This document shows positions 8,354 through 17,434 of a stretch of 64,000 nucleotides of DNA, one piece after another. The position numbers were made by a program, and so were the translations under genes. Below the pieces are notes generated by a model. The model was not told the DNA's origin. It was given only the letters and a program-made list of their open reading frames with translations, and ran no database searches. Origin of the DNA: Rhodococcus qingshengii (lineage in GTDB: Bacteria; Actinomycetota; Actinomycetes; Mycobacteriales; Mycobacteriaceae); the NCBI RefSeq assembly GCF_021025955.1, contig NZ_JAJNCL010000012.1, positions 62,001 to 126,000 of the forward strand. Reading direction: 5' to 3'. How positions within the stretch are numbered: position 1 is the first letter of the stretch; every line of letters begins with the position of its first letter.

Positions 8354-8995
8354 ATGACCACTGATCGGAAAGCTGTAAACAAGCGCAAAGTACGTGCATT
8401 GCTTGCCGGAGGACTTGTCCTCGGTATCGGCGCTGCCGTCACCTTGGCAGCGTGGACGGACAATGTTTTCGGCGACGCGCAGTTCCAGACGGGAAGTTGG
8501 AATCTCCAAGGCAGCTTCGACGGACTGACGACCTGGGGCGAGTACCAGGTCGACGCCTCCGCCGGCCACTTCACATTCAGCACCGGATTCGCAGCGCTCT
8601 CGCCTGGGACGACGGTGTATGCACCGGTAGCGCTACGGATCGGTCCCGCAGCCAGCACACTCGGTGCGACGGTACAACTGCTCGGTGCGACCGGCGGCGA
8701 TGCCGTACTCAAACCTGCCCTGCGGTATTCGGTGTATCGAAATGTCCCGTCGGCGACCTGCACTGCGGCCGGTATCGGATCAGGTATCGCATGGGTGGGC
8801 ACGACAGCCAGTCCGGTGGCCTTGACGGCAGGTTCGGGCTCGGACGTCACCTTGGCCGGTGGCGCAGCGGGTCCCGGCACTCCGGTCGAACTCTGCTTCG
8901 CGGTCACGCTGCCTGCCGGAGTGGACCCCTCGATCGTGTCGGGCCAGGACACCGGGCGCTTGCTCTGGCAGTTCACCGGCCAGTCCACCCCCTGA
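8354..8995 (+). CDS. SipW-dependent exported protein, RER_14450 family (copy 1)
   Basis: This 213-residue protein has an alternate signal peptide: basic start RKAVNKRKVR, short hydrophobic run ALLAGGLVLGIGAAVTLAAW, then TDNVFGDAQFQTGSW. That is the pattern of proteins processed by a dedicated SipW-type peptidase (TasA/camelysin-like logic). The rest is predicted extracellular beta-rich sequence with two well separated Cys. It is the first gene of a locus that also encodes the peptidase at 9631. Function is unknown; by analogy it may be a surface fibre or matrix subunit, but that is inference. Confidence 0.85.
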   Translation: MTTDRKAVNKRKVRALLAGGLVLGIGAAVTLAAWTDNVFGDAQFQTGSWNLQGSFDGLTTWGEYQVDASAGHFTFSTGFAALSPGTTVYAPVALRIGPAASTLGATVQLLGATGGDAVLKPALRYSVYRNVPSATCTAAGIGSGIAWVGTTASPVALTAGSGSDVTLAGGAAGPGTPVELCFAVTLPAGVDPSIVSGQDTGRLLWQFTGQSTP

Positions 8996-9002
8996 CGCCT
9001 GC

Positions 9003-9620
9003 GTGGTCACACGGCGAATGCGTCAGGTGTACGCACTGGCGGCCTCGGGACTCGTCCTGGGTATCGGTGCAACTACCGTGGCCGCCAGTTGGGTGGACAG
9101 CACGATGGGCGATGCATCGTTTCGCACCGGAACATTCGGAATCGAGTCGAACATCGGCGGCGGATGGTTGTCGCATTCGTCCAGCGCCCCTGGGGTTTTC
9201 ACGTACACGCCCTCGGCGCTCCTGATACGCCCCGGTGCGTTCTCGTACGGCCCGGTCTCCCTTCGAACAGTGCCGGTCTCGCCGGCAGCATCCGTCACTC
9301 TGCAGGCGGCCACGGTTGCCGGCGACTCCACTCTGGCGTCGGCGCTGCGGTATCGGGTGGTCAAGTCGACCACCTGTGATGCGTCAGCCTTCTCCACGGG
9401 AACACCACAATTCGTAGTGGGAAGTGCGACGGTGTTTCCGTCGCTCTCAACTGGTTCCGCAGTCGGGGCCATCGCGCTACCCACCGGTGGGGTATCCCCG
9501 GGAGCTCCGGTGGCGCTGTGCTTCGAGATTTCACTGCCCGGGACCTCGGCCAATTGGAGCAACTCGGCGTTGATCGGTAAAACGGCAACTCCCACTTGGC
9601 AGTTCAGTGCAACACCCTGA
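9003..9620 (+). CDS. SipW-dependent exported protein, RER_14450 family (copy 2)
   Basis: This paralogue of the preceding gene, about 205 residues, has the alternate signal RQVYALAASGLVLGIGATT followed by ASWVDSTMGDASFRTGTF, parallel to AAWTDNVFGDAQFQTGSW in copy 1. I chose the GTG at 9003 because it supplies a basic N-terminus (VVTRRM) like that of copy 1; an ATG at 9018 is the alternative, and neither has a strong ribosome site. It lies 7 bp after copy 1 and is probably translated by coupling. Two Cys in the C-terminal half match those of copy 1. Confidence 0.83.
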   Translation: MVTRRMRQVYALAASGLVLGIGATTVAASWVDSTMGDASFRTGTFGIESNIGGGWLSHSSSAPGVFTYTPSALLIRPGAFSYGPVSLRTVPVSPAASVTLQAATVAGDSTLASALRYRVVKSTTCDASAFSTGTPQFVVGSATVFPSLSTGSAVGAIALPTGGVSPGAPVALCFEISLPGTSANWSNSALIGKTATPTWQFSATP

Positions 9621-9630
9621 AGGAGCTGCA

Positions 9631-10239
9631 ATGCCAACACGTGCCCGGGCAACACATGCCCGGACGAAGAAGCGTTCGGTCCCGACGATCATCGGGGACT
9701 GCATCCTTCAGGTTCTTGCAGTCGGTGGGGTCATCTGTATCGCTTTGGTGGTCTGTGCCTTCGCCTTCGACATCACGCTGATCATGTTCAAGACGGGCTC
9801 CATGTCGCCGACCATTCCGACCGGATCTCTGGCAGTTGTGCGTGAAGTGCCTGCGGATTCGGTCGGGGTGGGCGACGTCGTCACCGTCGATCGGGGAGTG
9901 TCCGAACTGCCGGTGACCCACCGGGTCGTCTCCGCTCGTACCCAGGACAACGGCATCACGATTCTCGATCTCAAGGGTGATGCCAACGCCTCGGCTGATC
10001 CCGCGGTTTACGAGGTCTCCACGGTTCGGAAGGTGCTCTGGCACGTTCCGGGACTGGCGCGGGTGATCGTCTACTTCTCGAATCCTCTTGTTCTGGGGGC
10101 GATCACGCTGACCATGGCCGCTTTGGTGGTCGCGGTATTCTGGCCGCGCAATACCGATGACGACGCTGATGCCGACTCGGCCGACCCGAAAACCGAACCC
10201 ATTCAGGTTCTTCTACCGCCGGGGGGCGGTAGGCAATGA
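9631..10239 (+). CDS. sipW: Signal peptidase I, ER/SipW type
   Basis: This 202-residue membrane protease has a first transmembrane helix at about 25-48, the nucleophile in TGSMSP (Ser57), a His in VTHRVV (His97) in place of the bacterial Lys, Asp117 in KGDAN, and a second helix at about 152-171. The Ser-His-Asp pattern defines the ER/archaeal/SipW branch rather than LepB. AAGGAG upstream fixes the ATG at 9631. It sits between the two small exported proteins and the Thr-rich one, overlapping the latter by 4 bp, so it is almost certainly their dedicated peptidase. Confidence 0.9.
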   Translation: MPTRARATHARTKKRSVPTIIGDCILQVLAVGGVICIALVVCAFAFDITLIMFKTGSMSPTIPTGSLAVVREVPADSVGVGDVVTVDRGVSELPVTHRVVSARTQDNGITILDLKGDANASADPAVYEVSTVRKVLWHVPGLARVIVYFSNPLVLGAITLTMAALVVAVFWPRNTDDDADADSADPKTEPIQVLLPPGGGRQ

Positions 10240-11648
10240 AGCGTCGCCACCTGTTCTCAGTCATCGTATTGGCAGTTGCGGTAGTGCTGGGCTCCGGATT
10301 TTCGGCTCACCCACTTCTGGGCGAGACCGAAGCGGCGTGGACCGACTCGGAGTACGTGACCGGCCCGATTTCCACCGGAACCTGGACAACCAGCGGGTAC
10401 GGCAGATCGACGTCGGGCAAAGGAACAGCGACCGGCGGATTAATAACTCTCGGAGGAAATCTCGGCGGTTCGTTGATCGAACATCCGACCGTGCAAACTC
10501 AACTCGCGCCGGGCAAAACCACGGGGACCGTTTCGTTGGCGGACAACTCCGGTGTATTGCTGGGGTTGCCCGCACTCAGCCGCACTGGTAGCGCCGTTCA
10601 GTGCGCCGCGTATCTCGTAGGAGCGTCGGCATCGACCCCATGCGGGGCGGCCGGGTCGGATGCGGACGCGGAAACTACATCTACATTGGGTTTGCAATTG
10701 AATCTGGTTTCGGTACTGGGGATCACGTTGATACCGGCGGACGCGATCACGAGCACGAGCGTCAAGACAAACGCACGCTGTGCGAGTACGTCGGCGGCTA
10801 CTGACCAGCCGACGGGAACCGTGAAAGTCGGCGGCGCCACGGTTGCCATCCCGGCAGTGGGTGCAAACGGTTCGGCCACGTCGACGTCGCCAACTACTGC
10901 AACCTTCGTGATGGCGAATGTCCCACTGCTCGCGCGGGTAGAAGCGCGCTTCTCGAACATCAAGGTCACCAGTACCCGAGCGGCTTCCGGTTCCGCGCCT
11001 TTTGTCGCGTCTTCGACTGTTTCAGTGAGCTTCACTGTTGAGGCCGTAACTGTCGCATTGTCGATCTTGGGTGAAGGGCTGGTCACAGTGATCCTGGGAT
11101 CGACGAACATATCCGTCAATCTGTCGGCCGCTCAGTGCGGGCTTGATTCTTCACCCCCGGTGACGCCGCTGAGCCTTGTCGCCGGACAGGCAGCGCGAGT
11201 CGCCGAGCCGACACCGACAACAGCGACAGCTGTTCCCGTGACCACCACGCCGACTACGGGAACGACGACGCCTGAACCTACAGCGGCCACAACCACCACC
11301 GCGGCAACAGCCACCACGCTGCAGACAAGTCCATCGCTAACCACAACACCCGTCACCACAACGCCCGTCACCTCGACTCCGGCGGACTCAATCGGGACGG
11401 TAATCCACGGGCCCGTCGGTTCGAGTATCTCCGCCTTCACCACAGATGACGGACTCACCTGCGAAGTTGTGCCTGATGTGGACTACGCGGGCGAAGTCGC
11501 CGTCGAATGCTCTGATGGCACAACGGGTACGGTCCCAGGCTCTGAACTCGGTCCGAAGCCAACCGTACCGGGGGAGTCTCTGCTGATCCCCCTGACGAGA
11601 GACCACGTCACCGAAGTCGTGACCCTCGAGTCAGCGACACGAACCTGA
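10236..11648 (+). CDS. Thr-rich exported protein with SipW-type signal
   Basis: This 470-residue protein has a signal-like N-terminus (MKRRHLFSVIVLAVAVVLGSGF) followed by EAAWTDSEYVTG, the post-signal AWTD pattern of SipW substrates. A Ser/Thr/Gly-rich body runs to about residue 320, then a mucin-like Thr/Pro tract at about 325-385, then a compact acidic C-terminal domain of about 80 residues with two Cys. There is no LPXTG or membrane anchor. It overlaps sipW by ATGA and is the last gene of the locus. It may be the larger surface component or the anchor of the small subunits (inference). Its stop abuts the convergent gntR stop with no gap. Confidence 0.82.
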   Translation: MKRRHLFSVIVLAVAVVLGSGFSAHPLLGETEAAWTDSEYVTGPISTGTWTTSGYGRSTSGKGTATGGLITLGGNLGGSLIEHPTVQTQLAPGKTTGTVSLADNSGVLLGLPALSRTGSAVQCAAYLVGASASTPCGAAGSDADAETTSTLGLQLNLVSVLGITLIPADAITSTSVKTNARCASTSAATDQPTGTVKVGGATVAIPAVGANGSATSTSPTTATFVMANVPLLARVEARFSNIKVTSTRAASGSAPFVASSTVSVSFTVEAVTVALSILGEGLVTVILGSTNISVNLSAAQCGLDSSPPVTPLSLVAGQAARVAEPTPTTATAVPVTTTPTTGTTTPEPTAATTTTAATATTLQTSPSLTTTPVTTTPVTSTPADSIGTVIHGPVGSSISAFTTDDGLTCEVVPDVDYAGEVAVECSDGTTGTVPGSELGPKPTVPGESLLIPLTRDHVTEVVTLESATRT

Positions 11649-12338
11649 TCAATTCCGCACGGCATTCGCCATAGCGGCCAACGAGAGGGCTTGCCGAGCG
11701 CGGTCGAGTACGACCGCGCGAGAGATGTCGATGTGCGATACCAGTGCCTCGTGCGCTTGCGGAATCTTGCCGTCCAGAACCAGTTCGACGACGGAGATAT
11801 GTTCCTCCACGGTGGCCTTCATACGGTCGGGAGTCAGGTAGTCGAACATCCTCACGGGGCGCAGCTTCGAGTTGACGGCCTGAAGAGCGTCGACCAGTGC
11901 GTGGTTGCCGGACGAGGCGAGGAGCGCAATGTGAAACTCCTCGTCGAGAGTCACGAAACCGGCGTCCGGCGACGGCATCTGTTTGCGAAACGCGTACCAC
12001 CGGTCCAGTTCGGAACCGAGCGCGTCTTTGTCATGGACGGGGGCTTCACCATCGAGTACCCGCCGAAGTCCGTGCACCTCGAGGAGTATGCGCAGCTCGT
12101 AGAGGCCACCCAACTCGTCGAGGTGCGGTCGGTACGGAAAGAGGCCGTGTTCGTCGCGTTCGACGAGCCCGTCGGATTCCAACTTTGCGAGCGCCTCGCG
12201 GACCGGTGTTCGCGAGACGCCGTAGAGATGAGCCAACCGCTCCTCGCCGAGTCGTTCGGATGGCGCGATCTGACCCGACATCAGATCGTTCCGGATCGAC
12301 CGGTAGACCTGCTCGCGCAGCGGCGGCCGCACACTCAT
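11649..12338 (-). CDS. GntR/FadR (FCD) regulator at the end of the urt operon
   Basis: This 229-residue protein has a winged helix at about 1-65 (recognition stretch VSRTPVREAL) and an FCD domain with the D-x3-H motif in LDEEFHIAL. It is clearly paralogous to the GntR protein beside atzF, including LYELRI, VNSKLRPVRMFDY and the C-terminus. The ATG at 12338 begins 1 bp after the urtE stop, so it is the last gene of the urt operon; the longer frame would overlap urtE. It probably regulates urea/amide uptake. Confidence 0.88.
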   Translation of the reverse strand: MSVRPPLREQVYRSIRNDLMSGQIAPSERLGEERLAHLYGVSRTPVREALAKLESDGLVERDEHGLFPYRPHLDELGGLYELRILLEVHGLRRVLDGEAPVHDKDALGSELDRWYAFRKQMPSPDAGFVTLDEEFHIALLASSGNHALVDALQAVNSKLRPVRMFDYLTPDRMKATVEEHISVVELVLDGKIPQAHEALVSHIDISRAVVLDRARQALSLAAMANAVRN

Positions 12339-12339
12339 G

Positions 12340-13032
12340 TCAGATTGCCATCGCTCGACGAACCGCATCGGTGGACGTGGTGCCGCCCTCACCGGTCGAG
12401 GTCACGTGTCCGGCCGCGAGGATGCTGTAATGCTGTGCTGATTGGAGCGCGAAACCGATGTGTTGCTCCACGAGGAGGACACCGAGATCGCCTCGCTCGG
12501 TGAGTTCCATTACGGTTCTTTCGATTTCGGCGACCACGTTCGGCTGAATGCCCTCGGTCGGCTCGTCCAGGATGAGGATCTTGGGTTCGGTGATCAGTGC
12601 GCGAGCGATCGCAAGCTGCTGTCGCTGCCCACCGGAGAGAAGCCCGGCCCGTCGATCGAGCAGCGTGGTGAGTGCTGGAAACAGATCCAATGCCTCTGCG
12701 ATGAGTGCCTTTCCGCGTTTGCGCCCGTCGGCGACGACCCGAAGATTCTCGGCAGTTGTCAGTTGTCCGAACGACTGCTGACCCTGGGGTACGTAGGCGA
12801 GTCCGCGAGCGACGCGGGCGCTCGGCCGTAGACCGGTGATGTCCTCACCGTTCAGAAGTACCTTTCCCCGTGTGGGTTTGATCAGTCCGACGGCGGCGCG
12901 CAGCAAGGTGGTTTTACCTGCACCGTTGTGACCCATGACTGCCGCAACCCCGTCGCTGGGAACCAGCAGGGAAACGCCGTGGATCACTTCGGTACGTCCG
13001 TAGCCGGCGCGGATGTCGACGAGTTCGAGCAT
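12340..13032 (-). CDS. urtE: Urea ABC transporter ATP-binding protein UrtE
   Basis: This 230-residue ABC ATPase has Walker A GHNGAGKTT (34-42), Q-loop VPQGQQSFG, signature LSGGQ (132-136) and Walker B ILILDEP (152-158). YVPQGQ and GIQPNVVAEIE are characteristic of UrtE within the LivF group. It powers urea or short-amide import together with UrtD. It lies 3 bp after urtD and 1 bp before gntR in a tight operon. Confidence 0.92.
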   Translation of the reverse strand: MLELVDIRAGYGRTEVIHGVSLLVPSDGVAAVMGHNGAGKTTLLRAAVGLIKPTRGKVLLNGEDITGLRPSARVARGLAYVPQGQQSFGQLTTAENLRVVADGRKRGKALIAEALDLFPALTTLLDRRAGLLSGGQRQQLAIARALITEPKILILDEPTEGIQPNVVAEIERTVMELTERGDLGVLLVEQHIGFALQSAQHYSILAAGHVTSTGEGGTTSTDAVRRAMAI

Positions 13033-13035
13033 GGT

Positions 13036-13872
13036 TCAGTCCTCCGGGGTCGGTTCGGTGTCGGCGCCGAGATCTGTTCCGGCAGCGGCTGTGCCGAGGT
13101 AGACCTCTTGCACCTTGGGGTCGGCTTGTACCTCCGCCACAGTTCCTTCGGCAAGCACTTTCCCAGCGGCGAGCACTGTGACGGACGTGGCGAAGGATCG
13201 CATGAAGTCCATGTCGTGCTCGACTACGACGACGGTTCGTGCACCGCCGATGCGCCGCAGAAGGTTCCCGGTCTCCTCGCGCTCCTCGAGGCTCATGCCT
13301 GCGACGGGCTCGTCGAGCAGGAGCACGGAACAGTTCTGTACCAACAACATTCCGATTTCGAGCCACTGCTTCTGTCCGTGCGCCAGAATGCCCGCGGCGG
13401 TGTCCCTGAGGTGCTCCAACCCGGTTGTCTCCAACGCCTCTTCGATCTCGGGAAGCACACCTTTGCGTTTTCTGAGCAGGTTCCACGGTGATCGGCCGGC
13501 TCCGGCCGCGATATCGAGATTCTGAAGCACCGAGAGCTCTTCGAAGACGCTTGCCGTCTGGAAGGTTCGCCCGACGCCGAGGCGGGCGATCTTATGAACC
13601 TTCTTGCCGAGCAGTTGCTCGCCGGACTTCGTGATGGAACCCGTCGCGGGAACGAGTCCGGTGATGGCGTCGACCAGCGTTGTCTTTCCAGCCCCGTTCG
13701 GGCCGATGAGAAACCTCAGGTCGCCCTGCATGAGGGTCAAGTCGACGCCGTCGACGGCCTTGAAACCGTCGAAGCTGACCGAAAGATTCCGTACTTCGAG
13801 GTACTCGGACGACATTCCGGCGTTGCCGCCCAGTGCCGGTGTGGGTTCGCTGGTGGCGGTTGTGTTGGTCAT
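13036..13872 (-). CDS. urtD: Urea ABC transporter ATP-binding protein UrtD
   Basis: This 278-residue ABC ATPase of the LivG group has Walker A GPNGAGKTT (57-65), the UrtD-typical region GVGRTFQTASVFEELSV, the degenerate signature LAHGQKQWLE that UrtD proteins carry in place of LSGGQ, and Walker B VLLLDEPVAGM. The first roughly 20 residues are a polar extension; an internal Met20 is an alternative start. Its ATG overlaps the urtC stop by 4 bp. Confidence 0.92.
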   Translation of the reverse strand: MTNTTATSEPTPALGGNAGMSSEYLEVRNLSVSFDGFKAVDGVDLTLMQGDLRFLIGPNGAGKTTLVDAITGLVPATGSITKSGEQLLGKKVHKIARLGVGRTFQTASVFEELSVLQNLDIAAGAGRSPWNLLRKRKGVLPEIEEALETTGLEHLRDTAAGILAHGQKQWLEIGMLLVQNCSVLLLDEPVAGMSLEEREETGNLLRRIGGARTVVVVEHDMDFMRSFATSVTVLAAGKVLAEGTVAEVQADPKVQEVYLGTAAAGTDLGADTEPTPED

Positions 13873-14975
13873 GACGACACCTCCACTGGTTCGGGTTGGG
13901 AGACCTTGACCGGTGGGTCAGCCGGGGTCTCACGCTTCTTGCGGTGGCGCATCAGGGCGAACAATCCGGCCACACCTGCCGGGAAGAATCCGACCACGAC
14001 GATGAACATCAGCCCCTGAGCGTAGATCCATCCCGATGGGAGTTTCTCCGAGAATGTCGACTGTGCCCATGCGACGCCGATCGCACCGAGTACCGGACCG
14101 AGAAGCGTTGCGCGGCCGCCGATCGCGACCCCGATGAGGAAAGCGATGGACGGGACGATCCCGACGTCGGCGGGGGAAATGATGCCCACGATCGGAACGA
14201 ACAGCGCGCCGGCGATACCGGCAAGGAACGCCGCGGTCACGTAGGCGACCAGTTTGATGTTCGCCGGATCGTATCCGAGGAAACGTACTCGCTCCTCTTG
14301 ATCACGGACGGCGACGAGGAGTTCGCCGTATCGGGAGTTCATCAGCTGGCGAATGAGAGCGACCGACGCGAGAAGAACTCCGGCAGCGATGAAGAACAAC
14401 ATCTGCTTGTTCGCCGGATCGTTGAGATTGAAACCGAAGAACGTACGAAAACGATTGAGGCCGTTGCTGCCACCGATCGACTGCTGGCCGATCAAGAGGA
14501 TTGCGAAAGCCGCGGCGAGTGCCTGCGAGAGGATCGCGAAGTACGCGCCCTTGACTCTCCGCTTGAACACACCGAGTCCGAGGAGAAAGGCAACAGCGGC
14601 CGGCAGGAAAAGGATGGCGAAGATCGCCACGAATGGCGAGGCGAACGGTTGCCAGTATCCCGGCAGTTCGGTCTTGCCGGCGATGGACATGAAGTCCGGG
14701 ACCGCGTCACCCTTGAGTTCGGCATCGGCGATCTTGAGGTGCATCGCCATCACGTAAGCGCCGATCCCGAAGAACACACCCTGGCCGAGTGTGAGCATTC
14801 CGCCTCTGCCCCAAGCCAAACCGATACCGACAGCGACTATGGCGAAGCACAGGAACTTGGCCAACAGTGACAGCCTGAAGTCCGAGAGCACAGCCGGAGC
14901 GACGGCGAACAGCACGATGGCGGCGAGTGCAAAACCGCCCCACACCCGAATTCGGGAATAGTTCAGGATGCTCAT
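13869..14975 (-). CDS. urtC: Urea ABC transporter permease UrtC
   Basis: This 368-residue LivM-type permease has about 9-10 membrane segments. Family stretches include GRGGMLTLGQGVFFGIGAYV, GSNGLNRF and RDQEERVRFLGYD; the last is typical of UrtC. It forms the channel with UrtB. The basic C-terminus (RHRKKRETP) is cytoplasmic. It overlaps both neighbours by 4 bp. Confidence 0.92.
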   Translation of the reverse strand: MSILNYSRIRVWGGFALAAIVLFAVAPAVLSDFRLSLLAKFLCFAIVAVGIGLAWGRGGMLTLGQGVFFGIGAYVMAMHLKIADAELKGDAVPDFMSIAGKTELPGYWQPFASPFVAIFAILFLPAAVAFLLGLGVFKRRVKGAYFAILSQALAAAFAILLIGQQSIGGSNGLNRFRTFFGFNLNDPANKQMLFFIAAGVLLASVALIRQLMNSRYGELLVAVRDQEERVRFLGYDPANIKLVAYVTAAFLAGIAGALFVPIVGIISPADVGIVPSIAFLIGVAIGGRATLLGPVLGAIGVAWAQSTFSEKLPSGWIYAQGLMFIVVVGFFPAGVAGLFALMRHRKKRETPADPPVKVSQPEPVEVSS

Positions 14976-15856
14976 ACGAGGCTCCTCGTCTTGACTGCGA
15001 ACAGGCCCTGTGGCCGGACTTGAAGGAAGACGACGATGATGACGAACACGATCACCTTCGCGATCGACGCCGTCGTCGAGTACTCGATGAACGAGTTCAA
15101 GATGCCGAGGGCGAAGGCTGCGATCACGGCTCCCTTCATCTGACCGAGACCGCCGACGACAACAACCAGGAAGGCGTCGATCAGATACGACTGGCCGATG
15201 GTCGGGCTGGTGGAACCGATGAGCGTCAACGCGACACCCGCGACACCGGCGAGCCCGGAACCGAGGAAGAAGGTCGTGATGTCCGTACGACGAGAGGAGA
15301 TTCCGCTCGTCTCGGCCAGATCACGATTCTGGACGACGGCGCGGATGCGCCTACCCATCGACGACTGCTTCAGTGCGACCGAAAGTGCGATCACCGCTGC
15401 GATGGCCAACACCAGAATGAAGATGCGGGTTTTCGGTACCACCGCGCCGAAAATATCGACACCGCCCGAAAGCCAGTTCGGTGCTGAAACATTGACTGCC
15501 GGCGCCCCGAAAATGTCTCGTGCCAACTGCTGAAGGATCAATCCGACGCCGAAGGTCACCAACAGAGTGTCGAGGGGGCGGTGGTACATCCGCGATACCA
15601 GGACAACTTCGAGCACGACACCCATCAGTCCGCCGACGACAAAACCGACGAGCAGAGAAATGATCAACGATCCCGTTGCATTCGAGATCACCTGCTGCAC
15701 TACGTATGCGGTGTACGAGCCGGCCATGATGAACTCGCCGTGTGCCATGTTGATGACACCCATCTGCCCGAACGTGAGAGACAACCCCAACGCTGCCAAC
15801 AGGAGAATCGATCCGATACTCAAACCCGTGAACAACTGCCCGATCACAACATCCAT
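14972..15856 (-). CDS. urtB: Urea ABC transporter permease UrtB
   Basis: This 294-residue LivH-type permease has about 8 membrane segments. It carries the UrtB signatures GVINMAHGEFIMAGSY near residue 33 and MGRRIRAVVQNRDLAETSG, plus GGLGQMKGAV in the last third. It is the membrane partner of UrtC. It starts 54 bp after the urtA stop, a gap often used to allow higher binding-protein expression. Confidence 0.92.
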   Translation of the reverse strand: MDVVIGQLFTGLSIGSILLLAALGLSLTFGQMGVINMAHGEFIMAGSYTAYVVQQVISNATGSLIISLLVGFVVGGLMGVVLEVVLVSRMYHRPLDTLLVTFGVGLILQQLARDIFGAPAVNVSAPNWLSGGVDIFGAVVPKTRIFILVLAIAAVIALSVALKQSSMGRRIRAVVQNRDLAETSGISSRRTDITTFFLGSGLAGVAGVALTLIGSTSPTIGQSYLIDAFLVVVVGGLGQMKGAVIAAFALGILNSFIEYSTTASIAKVIVFVIIVVFLQVRPQGLFAVKTRSLV

Positions 15857-15910
15857 GACAGACGCTCCACCTCTCTACTCGTCGATTCCGTCAATTCCGC
15901 CTTTCCTCGA

Positions 15911-17167
15911 TCAGCTGCCGAGTCCCTCGGCCCAGGGGTAGTTCTTCAGGTACGGATCCGGCTCGATCGGCTGTCCCGAATCCCAGACCGTGTAGATCAG
16001 TCCGTCGGAACGGATTTCGCCGATCCGAGCAGTCTTGGTGATGTGGTGGTTGTCGCCGTCGATGGTGACGAGTCCTTCGGGCGCTTGGAAAGTCACACCG
16101 TCGGCGTTGTCCTGAATATCCTTGACCGCAAACGAGTTGGCCTTCTCGACGGTGTTCTTCCAGAGGTAGACGGAGGTGTATGCCGCTTCCATCGGATCGG
16201 ACGTGGGCTTGTCCTGGCCGAACTTCGCCTTGTACGCTGCGACGAACTTCTTGTTCTCGGGGGAGTCGATTGTCTGGTAGTAGTTCCACGCCGTCAGCTG
16301 GCCTTCGACGTTCTGGACCCCGATTCCGCCGACCTCTTCCTCCGCAATGGAGACGGAGACGACGGGCATGTCGGCGGGCTTCAGGCCGACATTCGAGTAT
16401 TCACGGAAGAACGCAACGTTGGAATCGCCGTTGAGTGTGTTGAACACGGCATCCGCGTCGGCAGTGCGGACCTTGTTCACGATGGTGGAGAAGTCGGTCG
16501 AACCCAGAGGCGTGTAATCCTCGCCCTTGATCTCGATTCCGTTCGCTGCCGCGTACGCCTTGATGATGCGGTTCGCGGTCTGCGGGAACACGTAGTCGCT
16601 CCCGACCAGATACAGCGACTTGACGCCCTTCTCCTTCAGGTAATCCAGAGCGGGGATGATCTGCTGGTTGGTCGTTGCACCCGTGTAGAAGATGTTCTTC
16701 GAATCTTCCAGTCCCTCGTACTGGACCGGGTAGTAGAGCAAAGAGTTGTTGTCCTCGAACACCGGCAGCATGGCCTTACGGCTCGAGGAGGTCCAGCCAC
16801 CGAAAACTGCTGCGACGCAATCGCTGCTGATCAGTTTCTCGGCCTTCTCGGCGAACACCGTCGGCTCCGACGCGCCGTCCTCTGCCACGATCTGGATCTT
16901 CTTACCCAGTACACCGCCGGAATCGTTGATCTCCTGCACCGCCAACGAGATGGAGTCGCGGACCGTCACTTCACTGATGGCCATGGTGCCCGAGAGCGAA
17001 TTCAGGGAACCGACCTTGATCGTGTCTCCCGAGGTGTCGACGCACGACGTAGCCGTCGAATCTCCCGCTGCGGTGTCTGTCGCCTTGCTTCCGCAACCGG
17101 TGAGAACCAAGCCCAGCGCGGCGAGAGCGGCCGGCGCGGCAAGGGTGCGCTTCGAGAAGGTTCGCAT
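15911..17167 (-). CDS. urtA: Urea ABC transporter substrate-binding lipoprotein UrtA
   Basis: This 418-residue lipoprotein has signal peptide [19 protein letters not shown] and lipobox LTGC with Cys25. The mature part has the UrtA signatures [29 protein letters not shown] and [12 protein letters not shown]. It binds urea (or short amides, as the related FmdD does) outside the membrane and delivers it to UrtBC. The ATG at 17167 is preceded by GAAAGG; the longer frame is rejected because it would bury the signal peptide. First gene of the operon. Confidence 0.93.
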   Translation of the reverse strand: MRTFSKRTLAAPAALAALGLVLTGCGSKATDTAAGDSTATSCVDTSGDTIKVGSLNSLSGTMAISEVTVRDSISLAVQEINDSGGVLGKKIQIVAEDGASEPTVFAEKAEKLISSDCVAAVFGGWTSSSRKAMLPVFEDNNSLLYYPVQYEGLEDSKNIFYTGATTNQQIIPALDYLKEKGVKSLYLVGSDYVFPQTANRIIKAYAAANGIEIKGEDYTPLGSTDFSTIVNKVRTADADAVFNTLNGDSNVAFFREYSNVGLKPADMPVVSVSIAEEEVGGIGVQNVEGQLTAWNYYQTIDSPENKKFVAAYKAKFGQDKPTSDPMEAAYTSVYLWKNTVEKANSFAVKDIQDNADGVTFQAPEGLVTIDGDNHHITKTARIGEIRSDGLIYTVWDSGQPIEPDPYLKNYPWAEGLGS

Positions 17168-17230
17168 GTACGGGCCTTTCGTGTCGATGGCTCTGGCAGA
17201 CAATGGCTCTGACAGATCTGTATCCGGGGT

Positions 17231-17239
17231 GCGTATACA
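17231..17239. promoter_or_regulatory. Candidate GntR/FCD operator upstream of urtA
   Basis: GCGTATACA is the inverse of the TGTATACGC found before the GntR-atzF unit. It lies 64 bp upstream of the urtA ATG and is embedded in GCGTATACAACGC, itself a short inverted repeat. It suggests shared control of urea uptake and allophanate hydrolysis by the GntR paralogues. Confidence 0.45.
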
Positions 17240-17391
17240 ACGCTGTATTCGTCGAGTGCACAGAGTAGGTGGAAGTTGTTGCGGTGGAATGACTGTCGGT
17301 GACAAGTGTGTGTCCGGTGTTTCGATTGGATGTCCAGGACCTCACACCGCAGGTCAGCGAGGGTGCGGTGTTAGCATCGACGAGAAATTGA

Positions 17392-17407
17392 TCAAGCACT
17401 CGCTTGA
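17392..17407. promoter_or_regulatory. TetR operator 1 (TCAAGC-ACTC-GCTTGA)
   Basis: This perfect 6-bp inverted repeat with a 4-bp centre lies 27 bp before the GTG start of the TetR gene at 17435. It matches operator 2 at 18254-18269 at 13 of 16 positions. This supports autoregulation plus control of the downstream transporter operon by the same protein. Confidence 0.7.
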
Positions 17408-17434
17408 CGATCGGAACGTCGGAAGGATCTTCTC

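Noticed and set aside
9003-9620. Frameshift or fusion between the two small SipW-type exported proteins
   Set aside because: Each has its own signal sequence and complete domain; the 7-bp gap is simply tight packing.
15581-17212. Open frame of 543 codons antisense to urtB-urtA
   Set aside because: It spans two real genes and their gap, is Arg/Asp/Val-rich without any recognisable domain, and UrtA/UrtB on the other strand are certain.
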